NCBI RefSeq assembly: GCF_003347605.1
Contig: NZ_QDFZ01000015.1
Coordinates: 1-64,000, forward strand
Source: Chryseobacterium sp. KLBC 52
GTDB taxonomy: Bacteria; Bacteroidota; Bacteroidia; Flavobacteriales; Weeksellaceae
Direction: 5' to 3'
Length of the DNA: 64,000 nucleotides
Shown in pieces: positions 1-8,638 of the stretch (position 1 is the stretch's first letter; each line of letters opens with the position of its first letter). Below the pieces are notes generated by a model that saw only the letters and a list, made by a program, of their open reading frames with translations, ran no database searches and was not told where the DNA came from. A program made the translations under genes and the position numbers.

Positions 1-1
1 A

Positions 2-418
2 TCCACGTACATTAAACGCACACAGAAGGATTACAGTTTAAGTTTAAAACTTCAAATCGTGAAAGAAGTTGAATGTGGAGCATCCACTATTACTAGTTGT
101 CGTAAGAAATATGGTATTCAATCTCATGGTACTATTTTAAATTGGCTGAGAAAATATGGTAACTTTGATTGGGAAAACCAAAGACCTTATGCCATGGAAA
201 AAACACCTGAACAACGTATTATGGAATTAGAAGCCCAGGTAAGGCTTCTTGAAAAGCAAAAGGCTTTTTTAGAAAAGCAGGCTTATATTGCAGATAAGAA
301 GTCCATATTTTTTGATATGATGATTGATCTGGCTGAGAAAGAATATCACATTGATATTCGAAAAAACTCACCACCCGAACAATCGATTACTTCCGCAGTA
401 AAGAAAAAGAAACTTTGA
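2..418 (+). CDS. IS3-family transposase OrfA, 5'-truncated by the window edge
   Basis: The frame is open from base 2, so a GTG at 59 is not the real start. The visible N terminus (STYIKRTQKDYSLSLKLQIV) matches the start of the HTH_Tnp_1 DNA-binding domain. The rest carries the GIQSHGTILNWLRKYG recognition region and a leucine-rich coiled coil (MELEAQVRLLEKQKAFLEKQ), which mediates multimerisation in this family. It ends at TGA 416-418, overlapping OrfB by four bases. OrfA binds the element ends and is joined to OrfB by ribosomal frameshifting in characterised relatives. At most a few N-terminal residues are missing. Confidence 0.85.
   Translation, partial: STYIKRTQKDYSLSLKLQIVKEVECGASTITSCRKKYGIQSHGTILNWLRKYGNFDWENQRPYAMEKTPEQRIMELEAQVRLLEKQKAFLEKQAYIADKKSIFFDMMIDLAEKEYHIDIRKNSPPEQSITSAVKKKKL
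401..412 (+). other. Candidate -1 ribosomal frameshift site between OrfA and OrfB
   Basis: In the OrfA frame the codons here read AAG AAA AAG AAA, an A-rich slippery run just before the OrfA stop at 416-418. The OrfB frame is -1 relative to OrfA and is open upstream to 355, so slippage here would give an OrfAB fusion transposase, as in most IS3 elements. It lacks the classic seven-base A6G motif, so the exact slip point is uncertain. Confidence 0.5.
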
Positions 419-1284
419 TTTTTACTTGTGGATTGTTAGGGTTAAATAGACAAATCTATTATAGAAGTATCAAGCGTACGAAAGTTTGTAAAGATAAAGC
501 TTCAGAGGTAGTAAAGCTGGTAGAGAATCTTCGTGTTAAGATGCCCCGGTTAGGAGGCAGGAAATTATATTTTATTTTACAGAGATCCTTAAGCTCCATT
601 AAGGTAGGGAGAGATAAATTCTTTGCCATCTTAAAAGCTAATCATTTATTGATTGAACCTCGCAAAAGCTATCACATTACAACCAACTCTCATCATCGTT
701 TTAGAAAGCATAAGAACCTGCTCCTTGACTATCAGATAACAAAGCCCAACCAGGTATGGGTTGCAGATATTACTTATATAGGGAACCGAAAAAATCCAAG
801 CTATTTAAGTTTAATAACTGATGCGTATTCTAAGAAAATAATGGGACACTTTGTTGCAGACAATTTAAATACACAGAGTAGTATTATAGCTTTAAAAAGA
901 GCTCTAAAGAAGTATAAAGGTATGAGAGAATCTTTAATCCATCATTCCGATCGTGGTTTACAATACTGCTCGAATGAGTATCAAAGACTTTTACAGAAAC
1001 ATCAATTAAAATGTAGTATGACACAAAACTCTGATCCTTATCAAAATGCAGTAGCAGAGAGAATAAATGGTATTTTAAAGCATGAGTTTGATATTGATAA
1101 ACATGATATAAACAACAATTTAAGGAAAAAGATAGTAAATGAATCTATCGAAATCTACAATAATTTACGCCCACATTTTTCAAATCATTATCTAACTCCA
1201 AACCAAATGCATAAACAGTCACAAATTAAAATGAAAACCTATAAAAACAAAAACCAAAGCAATAGTAAAATTACTCTGGTTTAA
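415..1284 (+). CDS. IS3-family transposase OrfB (DDE integrase core)
   Basis: This is the catalytic half of the transposase, which cuts and joins the element ends. The N terminus has the HTH_21-like GLNRQIYYR and the MPRLGGRKLYFIL segments. The rve core follows with D118 (VWVADITYI), D179 (HHSDRGLQYCS) and E215 (NAVAERINGILKHEF), which gives the diagnostic DD(35)E spacing. All three acidic residues are present and the frame is intact, so the element may still be active. The numbering uses a TTG at 415. OrfB is probably made mainly as an OrfAB frameshift product, because the same frame is open for 60 nt upstream of that TTG. Confidence 0.9.
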   Translation: MIFTCGLLGLNRQIYYRSIKRTKVCKDKASEVVKLVENLRVKMPRLGGRKLYFILQRSLSSIKVGRDKFFAILKANHLLIEPRKSYHITTNSHHRFRKHKNLLLDYQITKPNQVWVADITYIGNRKNPSYLSLITDAYSKKIMGHFVADNLNTQSSIIALKRALKKYKGMRESLIHHSDRGLQYCSNEYQRLLQKHQLKCSMTQNSDPYQNAVAERINGILKHEFDIDKHDINNNLRKKIVNESIEIYNNLRPHFSNHYLTPNQMHKQSQIKMKTYKNKNQSNSKITLV

Positions 1285-1370
1285 TTATTTATTTTTGTAC
1301 TATAATCTGTATCAGATTTTCAGGACTAGTCATTAATATGTAAGCATTCAAAGTTAGGAATATGTCCATT

Positions 1371-1405
1371 ATTACCCATTACTCATTACTTATTACTCAT
1401 TACTC
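1371..1405. repeat. Tandem 7-nt repeat, about 5 copies of ATTACTC
   Basis: Five head-to-tail 7-mers (ATTACCC, ATTACTC, ATTACTT, ATTACTC, ATTACTC) lie between the IS end and the stop of the minus-strand permease gene. Another 7-nt array of a different word occurs at 52324. Confidence 0.8.
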
Positions 1406-1410
1406 ATATT

Positions 1411-2523
1411 CTAGTCCATTTCCTTCAACGTAATATTCTTGGAAATTTTGTAGCTTTTTTTCTTCTTGTGAGGTTTGGGCTCTTCTCCGAGTAGTCTTCC
1501 CCAAGGTTTGAGATCATCCACTCTTTCACAGATGATTTTTATAATTGCAATGGCCGGAATACACAGGAACATTCCCGCAATTCCCCAAAGATGTTCTCCT
1601 AAAAGGATTCCAATAAAAGAAAATAAAGCGTTGATCTTTACTTTAGACCCCACCACAAATGGCAGGACAATATTTCCATCTACAGCATGAATGGCAATAT
1701 ACCCTAAGGCGACATAAATGCAGGTTGAAGGCGTAGAAGTAGCAAACGCTATAAAACAGGAAATCAAAAGGGAAATAAAAATTCCCAGATACGGAATAAC
1801 ATTTAACAATCCTGTCAGAACTCCCAGAAGAATAGCATATTTTACTCCCAGAATGGTAAGAAGAGTGGATGTTAAAATGGAAACGATAATCACCTGAAGA
1901 AAGAGTCCGAAGATGTATTTCTTAGTCATAATCCGGATCTCGTTCACGGCTTCCTGTACACTCGCTTTATGTCTTTCGTTGAAAACCGTAACAATAAAAT
2001 TATTTAAAAGTCTTCTGTAATTTAAAATAAAGATAAAAAACAGGGTGAAAAATATAATGAAGCCGAAGCCCGTTGAAAAAATTCCGAATGTAAACCCTAA
2101 AATGACTCCCGAAGAAGACAACAGTTTGGTTAATCCCTGGTTAATATAATCCACCTGTTCATCCACTTTCACATTGAATGTTCTGGAAACCCAATGCTGA
2201 AGGCTGTTAAAAACAGTGGTAAACTGTTCCTTGAGGTGTGGAAGATCCTTGCTGAAATCAGACAGCTGATTGGTAAAGAAATAAATAATACCGCCTAAAA
2301 TCATCAGCATAATGAATACTGAAGTCATGGTCGATATAGACCTTGGAAATCTTAGTCTTCTTTCCATAAAAGTAGCTGCAGGCAGAAACAGCATTGCCAT
2401 AAGGAATGCCAGGAAAAACGGAGCTAAAATACTCTGTCCCAATGCCAGAAGATAGCCAAGTCCAATGATGGAAACCACCACAAGCGTAAGCTTGACAAGG
2501 AAAGGAAGTCTAAGAAAATTCAT
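1411..2523 (-). CDS. AI-2E family transporter (TqsA/PerM-like permease)
   Basis: A 370-residue polytopic inner-membrane protein of the AI-2E transporter family (PF01594; E. coli relatives TqsA and PerM). It has the typical pattern: two hydrophobic hairpins at the N terminus (residues about 10-50 and 60-85), a soluble segment of about 80 residues, then four or five helices including LGVLTGLLNVIPYLGIFISL and the GEHLWGIAGMFLCIPAIAI block near the C terminus. Members have been linked to export of signalling molecules or to Na+/H+ exchange, so the substrate cannot be read from sequence. The C-terminal tail is lysine-rich. The gene is monocistronic, 208 nt downstream of lon on the same strand. Confidence 0.85.
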   Translation of the reverse strand: MNFLRLPFLVKLTLVVVSIIGLGYLLALGQSILAPFFLAFLMAMLFLPAATFMERRLRFPRSISTMTSVFIMLMILGGIIYFFTNQLSDFSKDLPHLKEQFTTVFNSLQHWVSRTFNVKVDEQVDYINQGLTKLLSSSGVILGFTFGIFSTGFGFIIFFTLFFIFILNYRRLLNNFIVTVFNERHKASVQEAVNEIRIMTKKYIFGLFLQVIIVSILTSTLLTILGVKYAILLGVLTGLLNVIPYLGIFISLLISCFIAFATSTPSTCIYVALGYIAIHAVDGNIVLPFVVGSKVKINALFSFIGILLGEHLWGIAGMFLCIPAIAIIKIICERVDDLKPWGRLLGEEPKPHKKKKSYKISKNITLKEMD

Positions 2524-2667
2524 AATCTAAAAATATGCGGTGTGGAATAAAAATAAGAAAACCCTTCCAAATTGAAAAATTTTTTATTCAAACCTTCAGG
2601 ATTCTCTTGGATTGTATCAAATTTTATTCCACCCAGTCAGGTTGATTGTGATTTTTTTACCTAAAAC

Positions 2668-2700
2668 AGAAACACGCCCTGAATATCAGAACGTGTTTCT
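2668..2700 (-). terminator. Stem-loop terminator after lon
   Basis: A 9-bp inverted repeat, AGAAACACG (2668-2676) and CGTGTTTCT (2692-2700), lies about 30 nt past the lon stop codon. A short T-rich stretch follows in the minus-strand sense. Confidence 0.65.
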
Positions 2701-2731
2701 TTATTGAGAAGTTAATATGTTATAAGTTGTT

Positions 2732-5137
2732 TTATTCTTCAATGGCGATGTCAATGACTTCTTCCATTCTGTTGACGTAATGTACTCTCAGATTTTTCAG
2801 ATAATCTTTTTTGATTTCCTCCACATCTTTTCTGTTGGCCTCACAAAGAATAACATCTTTGATTCCTGCTCTTGTTGCGGCAAGAAGCTTTTCTTTGATT
2901 CCGCCTACAGGTAGTACTTTCCCTCTTAAGGTAATTTCTCCCGTCATGGCAAGGTGAGGTTTTACTTTCTTGTTTTTAAACGAAGAAACCATTGATGTCA
3001 GCATCGCAATACCAGCAGACGGCCCGTCTTTTGGCGTTGCACCTTCAGGAACGTGTACGTGGATGTTTTTCTTTTCAATATCTTCCTGAGGAATGCCCAA
3101 TTCATCATGCTTAGCTTTAATATATTCCAAAGCAATAGTCGCAGACTCTTTCATTACCGTTCCCAGGTTTCCGGTCATGGTTAACGCTCCTTTACCATTG
3201 CTTAAAATACTTTCAATATAAAGGATATCTCCTCCTACACTTGTCCATGCAAGACCAGTTACCACACCCGGAACTCCGGTGATTTCAGATAAGCTTTTCG
3301 GTCTTGGAACTCCAAGAATCTCATCTACTTTTTCCACTGAAATTTTTGGATCGTACTCCTTTACCAAAGCAGTCTGTAGTGCTACCCATCTTCCGATGGC
3401 CGCAATTCTTTTTTCCAGGGTTCTCACTCCGCTTTCAGAAGTGTGAGCTTCTATAATATGTTTGAGTTCTGCATTTCCAAGTTTGAATGATTTCGCATCC
3501 AGACCATTTTCCTCCTGTTGTTTCCTGATCAGATGTCTTTTGGCTATCTCAATCTTTTCCTCCAAAGTATAACCGGCAATCTGAATAATTTCGGTTCTGT
3601 CTAAAAGAGGCGTCTGTATGGTTGAAAGTGAGTTGGCAGTCGCAATGAACATTACTTTTGAAAGGTCATAACCCATCTCCAGGAAATTATCATAAAAAGA
3701 TTTATTTTGTTCAGGATCAAGAACTTCTAAGAGTGCTGAGCTTGGATCTCCGTGAAGACCCTGTCCGATTTTATCAATCTCATCAAGAACAATTACAGGA
3801 TTTGAAGTACCTGATTTTTTGATAGACTGTAAAATTCTTCCCGCCATAGCTCCGATATATGTTTTTCTATGTCCGCGGATTTCACTCTCGTCATGAAGAC
3901 CACCTAGTGATAATCTTACATATTTTCTTCCTAAAGCATCAGCAATAGATTTTCCTAAAGAGGTTTTACCCACACCCGGAGGCCCTACCAATAGTAGAAT
4001 AGGAGACTTCATGTTGTTTTTTAATTTTAAAACAGCCATGTGCTCCAGAATTCTTTTCTTGATATCTTCCAGACCGAAATGTGCTTTGTCAAGTATTTTT
4101 TCAGCTTTTGCAATATCAAAAATATCTTTTGTATAAGTTTCCCAGGGAAGGTCCGTAAAGAAATCCAGATAGTTTCTCTGAACATTATAGTCCGGAGAAT
4201 TAGGATTCTGACGTTGAAGCCTGCTAATTTCCTTTTGGAAATGCTCTTCTACCTCCTTGCTCCATTTTTTTGTTTTAGCCTTGGCAATCAGATCTTCCAC
4301 ATCACTTTCAGGTCCGCCGCCCAGTTCTTCCTGGATTGTTCTGATTTGTTGATTCAGGAAGTATTCTCTCTGTTGCTTATCTAAGTCCTTTGAGGTTTTC
4401 TGATGAATCTGATTTCTCAGTTCCAGTTTTCTGAAATCCTCGTGCATCAGCTCGTAGCATTGGTTGGCTCTCGTCATCAGGCTTTTCTCTTCAAGCAGCT
4501 TTTGTTTTGCAATCGAAGAAAAATTAGCATTGGTACAGATGAAATTCAGAAGATCATCATTATTGTTTATATTTTTGATCGCAAAGTTGGCGGCATTAGG
4601 AATATTAGGATCCAGTTCAATAATCTTTAAAGCAAGATCTTTGATGTTCTCCAGTAATGCTTCATACTCCTCCTGATCTGTAGGTCGTGTATCTTTTAAT
4701 TTTGATATTTCAGCTTTGAAATAGGGTTGGTTATCAATGATTTTTTTTATCTTAAATCTGTGAAACCCTTTGGTAATAGCTGTAATATTACCTTCCGGCA
4801 GCTTAATGATCTTAATAATCTTTGCCAGTGTACCGGTAGTGTATATGTCTTTTTCGGTCGGCTGTTCCAGCTCCGAATTTTTCTGGCTTACAATGCCAAT
4901 AAAATCACCGTTTTTCTGTGCCTCTTCAAGAAGCTGAATAGACGTCTTTCTCCCTGCAGTAATAGGAATTACCACATTGGGGAACATCACCATATTTCTT
5001 ACGGGAAGTATAGGGAATATTTTCTGTTCGGAATTTTTATCAGTCTCTGCGAAGTCGGAAAGATTGATTTCTTCAGTTACGATATCAAATCCGTCACTGA
5101 TCATTTCTTCTAAACTTATATCTTCAAATTCTGTCAT
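2732..5137 (-). CDS. lon: ATP-dependent protease La (Lon)
   Basis: Full-length LonA of 801 residues, a cytoplasmic hexameric AAA+ protease that degrades misfolded and regulatory proteins. In order: an N-terminal LON substrate-binding domain (about 40-235), a coiled-coil linker, the AAA+ module with Walker A GPPGVGKT (Lys391) and Walker [12 protein letters not shown], and the C-terminal protease domain with the Ser-Lys dyad Ser707 (PKDGPSAG) and Lys750 (GGIKEK). The numbering starts at the ATG at 5137. A TTG two codons earlier (5143) would also be in frame, but ATG is preferred. A perfect palindrome lies directly upstream and may be a control site. The gene diverges from the ppiD-like gene. 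Confidence 0.97.
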   Translation of the reverse strand: MTEFEDISLEEMISDGFDIVTEEINLSDFAETDKNSEQKIFPILPVRNMVMFPNVVIPITAGRKTSIQLLEEAQKNGDFIGIVSQKNSELEQPTEKDIYTTGTLAKIIKIIKLPEGNITAITKGFHRFKIKKIIDNQPYFKAEISKLKDTRPTDQEEYEALLENIKDLALKIIELDPNIPNAANFAIKNINNNDDLLNFICTNANFSSIAKQKLLEEKSLMTRANQCYELMHEDFRKLELRNQIHQKTSKDLDKQQREYFLNQQIRTIQEELGGGPESDVEDLIAKAKTKKWSKEVEEHFQKEISRLQRQNPNSPDYNVQRNYLDFFTDLPWETYTKDIFDIAKAEKILDKAHFGLEDIKKRILEHMAVLKLKNNMKSPILLLVGPPGVGKTSLGKSIADALGRKYVRLSLGGLHDESEIRGHRKTYIGAMAGRILQSIKKSGTSNPVIVLDEIDKIGQGLHGDPSSALLEVLDPEQNKSFYDNFLEMGYDLSKVMFIATANSLSTIQTPLLDRTEIIQIAGYTLEEKIEIAKRHLIRKQQEENGLDAKSFKLGNAELKHIIEAHTSESGVRTLEKRIAAIGRWVALQTALVKEYDPKISVEKVDEILGVPRPKSLSEITGVPGVVTGLAWTSVGGDILYIESILSNGKGALTMTGNLGTVMKESATIALEYIKAKHDELGIPQEDIEKKNIHVHVPEGATPKDGPSAGIAMLTSMVSSFKNKKVKPHLAMTGEITLRGKVLPVGGIKEKLLAATRAGIKDVILCEANRKDVEEIKKDYLKNLRVHYVNRMEEVIDIAIEE

Positions 5138-5146
5138 AGTCAATCG

Positions 5147-5163
5147 AATGACAAATTGTCATT
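5147..5163 (-). promoter_or_regulatory. Perfect 17-nt palindrome in the lon leader, candidate operator
   Basis: AATGACAA-A-TTGTCATT is a perfect inverted repeat with 8-nt arms, 9-25 nt upstream of the lon ATG. A third half-site (GTCA, 5139-5142) lies beside it. Read on the minus strand, the centre contains ACAATTTG, close to the TAnnTTTG -7 consensus, so a protein bound here could cover the promoter. The binding protein is unknown. Confidence 0.5.
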
Positions 5164-5397
5164 TTCGTTTTTTATCGTTAAAGGAAATTTTTATAATATA
5201 CTCTGAAAACGTGTGGCATATTATAATATTCTAAAAATGCACAATACTTATGCCATTTGTTTTTTACTTAAAAATACGGTCAAAATTTCCTTTTTTAGAT
5301 AATCTTTGCATTAAAAATCAAAATAAAGCAGTTCTGTTTCTGTAATTTCTTAAAAATGTGTATTTTCGCAAACTGATAAAAAACTATAATTTATAAA

Positions 5398-7551
5398 ATG
5401 GCAATTTTAGGACAGATTAGGAGTAAGCCTTGGCTTTTAATGGGAGTAATAGCCTTAGCGCTTTTGGCGTTCCTGGTGAACCCCGATAGTATCGACAAGG
5501 TTTTTGGTAAGAATCCTGACGTTTTAGGAAAAGTAAATGGTGAGAAAATCACCCGCGAAGAGTTCAATGATCAGCTTTTCGTGTTGCAGCAGCAGGCTGA
5601 ACAGCAAGGTCGTCCGAAAAACGGTCTTGAAGAGCAGGCGTGGCAGTTACTTGTACAATCTAAACTTATCAAACAACAGTTTGAGAAGCTTGGCTTTGAA
5701 ATGACTGATGATTATTTCTGGAATCAGATCCAGTACGATCAGATGTTTGCTCAGAATCAACAGTTCTTTGATGAGAAAGGTAATTTTAAAACTCAAGAGC
5801 TTAAAAAAGAAATTGAAACATTACAAAACACCAATCCTCAGGGATATACTCAGTGGTTGAAAACAAGAAAGACTATCGAGTACAGACTAATGGCAAGACA
5901 GGTGTTTACTAATCTTTCAGCAGGGATTACTACAGGTAAAAAAGAAGCTGAAGAATTGATGAAGCAGAGAGATCAGCTTGCAGATATCGACTTTGTAAAA
6001 GTAGATTATACGGCTTATCTTCAAAAAACAAAGATCAATGTTACTACACAGGATCTTGCTGATTACATCAAGAAGCACCCTGTAATGTTCAAAGCTGAGC
6101 CAAGCAGAAATATCGGTATCGTATTTTTCCCATCTAAACCAAGTGCAGCAGATGATGCAGCAGCTCTGAAAGAAATTACAAAATTATATTCAGGAGGTAC
6201 AGATGCTAGTGGAGGAACTGAAAACTTCCAGAATACTAAAAACGATTCTATGTTTGTAGCAGCAAATTCTGATGCACCATTCAATCCTCAGTATTTGAAT
6301 CCTGCTCAATTGCCTCCAACAATCAAAGATCAGATCACTGCAGCAGCAGTAGGTCAGACTTTTGGTCCTTATAAAGAACAAGATGTATATGTAGTTTCTA
6401 AACTGGTAGGTAAAAGACCTTCAGATTCTACTTTATCAAGACATATCCTTATTGCATTCAAAGGAAGCCCTGCAGGTGAAGGAGTTACTAGAACCAAAGA
6501 GCAGGCTAAGAAATTGGCAGACTCAATTGGGGCAATTGTAAAAGCTACTCCTGCTAAATTTACAGAATTCCTTAAGCTGTCAAGTGACCCGAATTCTGCA
6601 GCTCAGGGAGGTAGCCTTGGTTGGACAACACCAGAGACACCTTTCGTTCCGGAATTCCTTGCTTATCTTGCAAACAATCCTAAAGGAGCTACTGGAGTAG
6701 TAGAAACACAGTTCGGTTACCATATCATCAATATTGAAGATAAAAAATCAGGATCAATGGGGTATAAAGTTGCTAACCTTGTGAAAGCAATCAAACCTTC
6801 AGATGCTACTGAGGCTGAAACAGACAAAAACTCAAGAAAATTCATTCAGCAGGTTCAGGGGAAATCTTTCAACGATTTCGTGAACATTGCTAAGAAAGGA
6901 AACTATCAGTTTTCTAATCCAAAAGCAGCAAAAAGATTTGAAGGTCAGCTTCAGGGCTTAGGTACTGAAAAAGATGCTGATATCCTTGCATGGGCTTTTG
7001 ATAAGAAAAGATCGAAAGGAGATACTGAATTATTTACAGTAGACGGAACAGGTGATAAAATTGTAGTGTATCTGAACGGAAAACAGGAAGCTGGTCTTGC
7101 AGATCCTGAATCTGTAAGAGATCAGATCGAAGTTATCGTTAAAAATAAACTGGCAGCCAAACAAATTTCTGATAAAATAGCAGCAGCAAAAGCTTCAAGC
7201 TTAGATCAGATTGCTAAATTGTTTGCCGCTCCAAAACAATCTGCTCAGGTGAACCTATTGAATCCTTCAGTAGCAGGTGCTATGGAACCTAAAGTTGCCG
7301 GTGCAGCATTCGGTGTTGCAAAAGGTAAACTTTCCAACCCGGTTGAAGGTGGAACAGGAGTTTATGTTTTGATCAAGAAGTCAGAAACTGTAAACAAACA
7401 GCCTGGAGATCTTAAGCAGTTTACAGAATCTCTTACTCAGAGAAATGCAGGAATGTTCGGACAGGCCTGGATGAAGAGTCTTCAGGACAATGCAGATATC
7501 GAAGATTACAGAATCGAGATCTGGAACAAGCTGGGAAATCAGCAACAATAA
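5398..7551 (+). CDS. PpiD/SurA-type membrane-anchored peptidylprolyl isomerase
   Basis: A 717-residue periplasmic folding factor held in the inner membrane by one N-terminal helix (residues about 13-30, WLLMGVIALALLAFLV). A SurA_N-like chaperone domain follows (about 45-200), then a parvulin-type PPIC domain (about 345-455) that opens with SRHILIAFKGS (His349) and contains the GGSLGWTTPE and FGYHIINIEDKK motifs typical of parvulins. The long C-terminal chaperone region is like that of PpiD. Relatives help newly exported outer-membrane proteins fold. The start is the ATG at 5398. A strong terminator follows, so the gene is probably transcribed alone. Confidence 0.88.
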   Translation: MAILGQIRSKPWLLMGVIALALLAFLVNPDSIDKVFGKNPDVLGKVNGEKITREEFNDQLFVLQQQAEQQGRPKNGLEEQAWQLLVQSKLIKQQFEKLGFEMTDDYFWNQIQYDQMFAQNQQFFDEKGNFKTQELKKEIETLQNTNPQGYTQWLKTRKTIEYRLMARQVFTNLSAGITTGKKEAEELMKQRDQLADIDFVKVDYTAYLQKTKINVTTQDLADYIKKHPVMFKAEPSRNIGIVFFPSKPSAADDAAALKEITKLYSGGTDASGGTENFQNTKNDSMFVAANSDAPFNPQYLNPAQLPPTIKDQITAAAVGQTFGPYKEQDVYVVSKLVGKRPSDSTLSRHILIAFKGSPAGEGVTRTKEQAKKLADSIGAIVKATPAKFTEFLKLSSDPNSAAQGGSLGWTTPETPFVPEFLAYLANNPKGATGVVETQFGYHIINIEDKKSGSMGYKVANLVKAIKPSDATEAETDKNSRKFIQQVQGKSFNDFVNIAKKGNYQFSNPKAAKRFEGQLQGLGTEKDADILAWAFDKKRSKGDTELFTVDGTGDKIVVYLNGKQEAGLADPESVRDQIEVIVKNKLAAKQISDKIAAAKASSLDQIAKLFAAPKQSAQVNLLNPSVAGAMEPKVAGAAFGVAKGKLSNPVEGGTGVYVLIKKSETVNKQPGDLKQFTESLTQRNAGMFGQAWMKSLQDNADIEDYRIEIWNKLGNQQQ

Positions 7552-7571
7552 GAAATTCATTTCAATGATAT

Positions 7572-7603
7572 AAAAAGCGACAAAATTTTTTGTCGCTTTT
7601 TTT
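7572..7603 (+). terminator. Rho-independent terminator after the ppiD-like gene
   Basis: The stem AAAAAGCGACAAA / TTTGTCGCTTTTT has 13-bp arms (7572-7584 and 7589-7601) and is followed by a T run, 20 nt past the stop codon. Confidence 0.9.
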
Positions 7604-7649
7604 GTATTTATGGCAGAATAATAAAGGAAAAGATTTATTTAAAATGTAT

Positions 7650-7657
7650 TATATTTG
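7650..7657 (+). promoter_or_regulatory. Bacteroidota -7 promoter element for the Mce operon
   Basis: TATATTTG matches TAnnTTTG and ends 22 nt before the GTG start of the MlaD-like gene. No clear -33 TTG is seen at the usual spacing. Confidence 0.55.
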
Positions 7658-7679
7658 CTTATTAGAAAAAAATTAGCAA

Positions 7680-8630
7680 GTGAAGTTCAGTAAAGAATTA
7701 AAAGCTGGTGTGATTGCACTTCTAGCTATCGTAGGCTTTGTGGTGTTGTTTCAGTTTATGAAAGGGAAAAGCCTTTTTACTACCGACAATATATTTTACG
7801 CAAAATATGACAATGTAGAAGGTCTGGCGCAGTCTGCGGCAGTGTCTATTAATGGTCTGAAAGTAGGGCAGGTAGATAAGATTATTCCTATCACCTCAAA
7901 AGATGGAAAGATTAATTTTGTCGTAAAAATTACCGTTGAAAACAAATTCGAATTTTCAAAAAACTCATCATTGGAGATCTTTGAACCGGGATTAATGTCC
8001 GGTAAAGAAATGAGAGTAAACCTTATGTATGGAGGACCGACTGCAAAAGACGGAGATACCTTAAAAGGAGCTTTCAAACTGGGAACATTGGGAAGTCTTT
8101 CTTCTCAGGTTGGTCCGGTAAAAGATCAGCTACAGGTGGTTTTGCATAGAGTAGACTCTTTAATGGCCAATGCCAATCAGGTTTTTGATGCTCAAAACAG
8201 AGCTGAAATAAAAGCTTTATTAGCCAACCTTAACAAAACAGTAGGAGCGTTGCAGTCTACAGCAGGAAGTGTAAATACACTGGTAGGGCACAATGATCCA
8301 AAACTTCAAAAAGTGCTGGATGACGCAAGTCTTACGATGCAGAGTGGAAAAGTAACTTTAGATAAGTATGGAAATCTGGCTCAGAGCATTGATACGAAAC
8401 AGTTGAATGCTACAATTGCCAATTTGGATGCTACCGTTGGAAAATTGAATCAGGTGATTGGAGGTATTGATAAAGGAGAAGGAAGCTTAGGTAAACTGAT
8501 GAAGGACGATCAACTGTACAACAACCTGAATTCAGCTTCTTCCAATCTGAATACATTAATCGAAGATATGAAAGCGAATCCGAAGAGATATATCAACTTC
8601 TCGGTTTTCGGTAAAAATAACAAAGACTAA
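7680..8630 (+). CDS. MlaD/Mce-family lipid-transport protein
   Basis: A 316-residue protein with one N-terminal membrane helix (about 9-27, GVIALLAIVGFVVLFQFMKG), then an MlaD/Mce domain (about 38-120) with the conserved YDNVEGLAQSAAVSINGLKVGQV segment. The C-terminal half is a predicted long helical region. MlaD proteins form rings that carry phospholipids between inner and outer membranes, together with MlaE/MlaF permease and ATPase partners. Those partners are not in this window. The start is a GTG at 7680, which places the helix correctly. Only 8 nt separate it from the iron-sulphur gene, so the two are probably co-transcribed. Confidence 0.85.
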   Translation: MKFSKELKAGVIALLAIVGFVVLFQFMKGKSLFTTDNIFYAKYDNVEGLAQSAAVSINGLKVGQVDKIIPITSKDGKINFVVKITVENKFEFSKNSSLEIFEPGLMSGKEMRVNLMYGGPTAKDGDTLKGAFKLGTLGSLSSQVGPVKDQLQVVLHRVDSLMANANQVFDAQNRAEIKALLANLNKTVGALQSTAGSVNTLVGHNDPKLQKVLDDASLTMQSGKVTLDKYGNLAQSIDTKQLNATIANLDATVGKLNQVIGGIDKGEGSLGKLMKDDQLYNNLNSASSNLNTLIEDMKANPKRYINFSVFGKNNKD

Positions 8631-8638
8631 TATGCCTT

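Larger units (their letters stand above)
1..1332 (+). mobile_element. IS3-family insertion sequence, left end outside the window
   Basis: Two overlapping reading frames encode an OrfA with a helix-turn-helix N terminus and an OrfB integrase core with a DD(35)E triad, the normal layout of the IS3 family. The left end lies before base 1. The right end is placed at 1332 because the sequence there reads GGACTAGTCA, whose complement starts TGACTAG, and IS3 elements usually run from 5'-TG to CA-3'. The matching left inverted repeat and the target duplication cannot be seen, so this boundary is a guess; the family assignment is firm. Confidence 0.75.

Noticed and set aside
4040..5234. Several open frames antisense to lon
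   Set aside because: They lie wholly or mostly within the lon coding region and look like random low-complexity translations.
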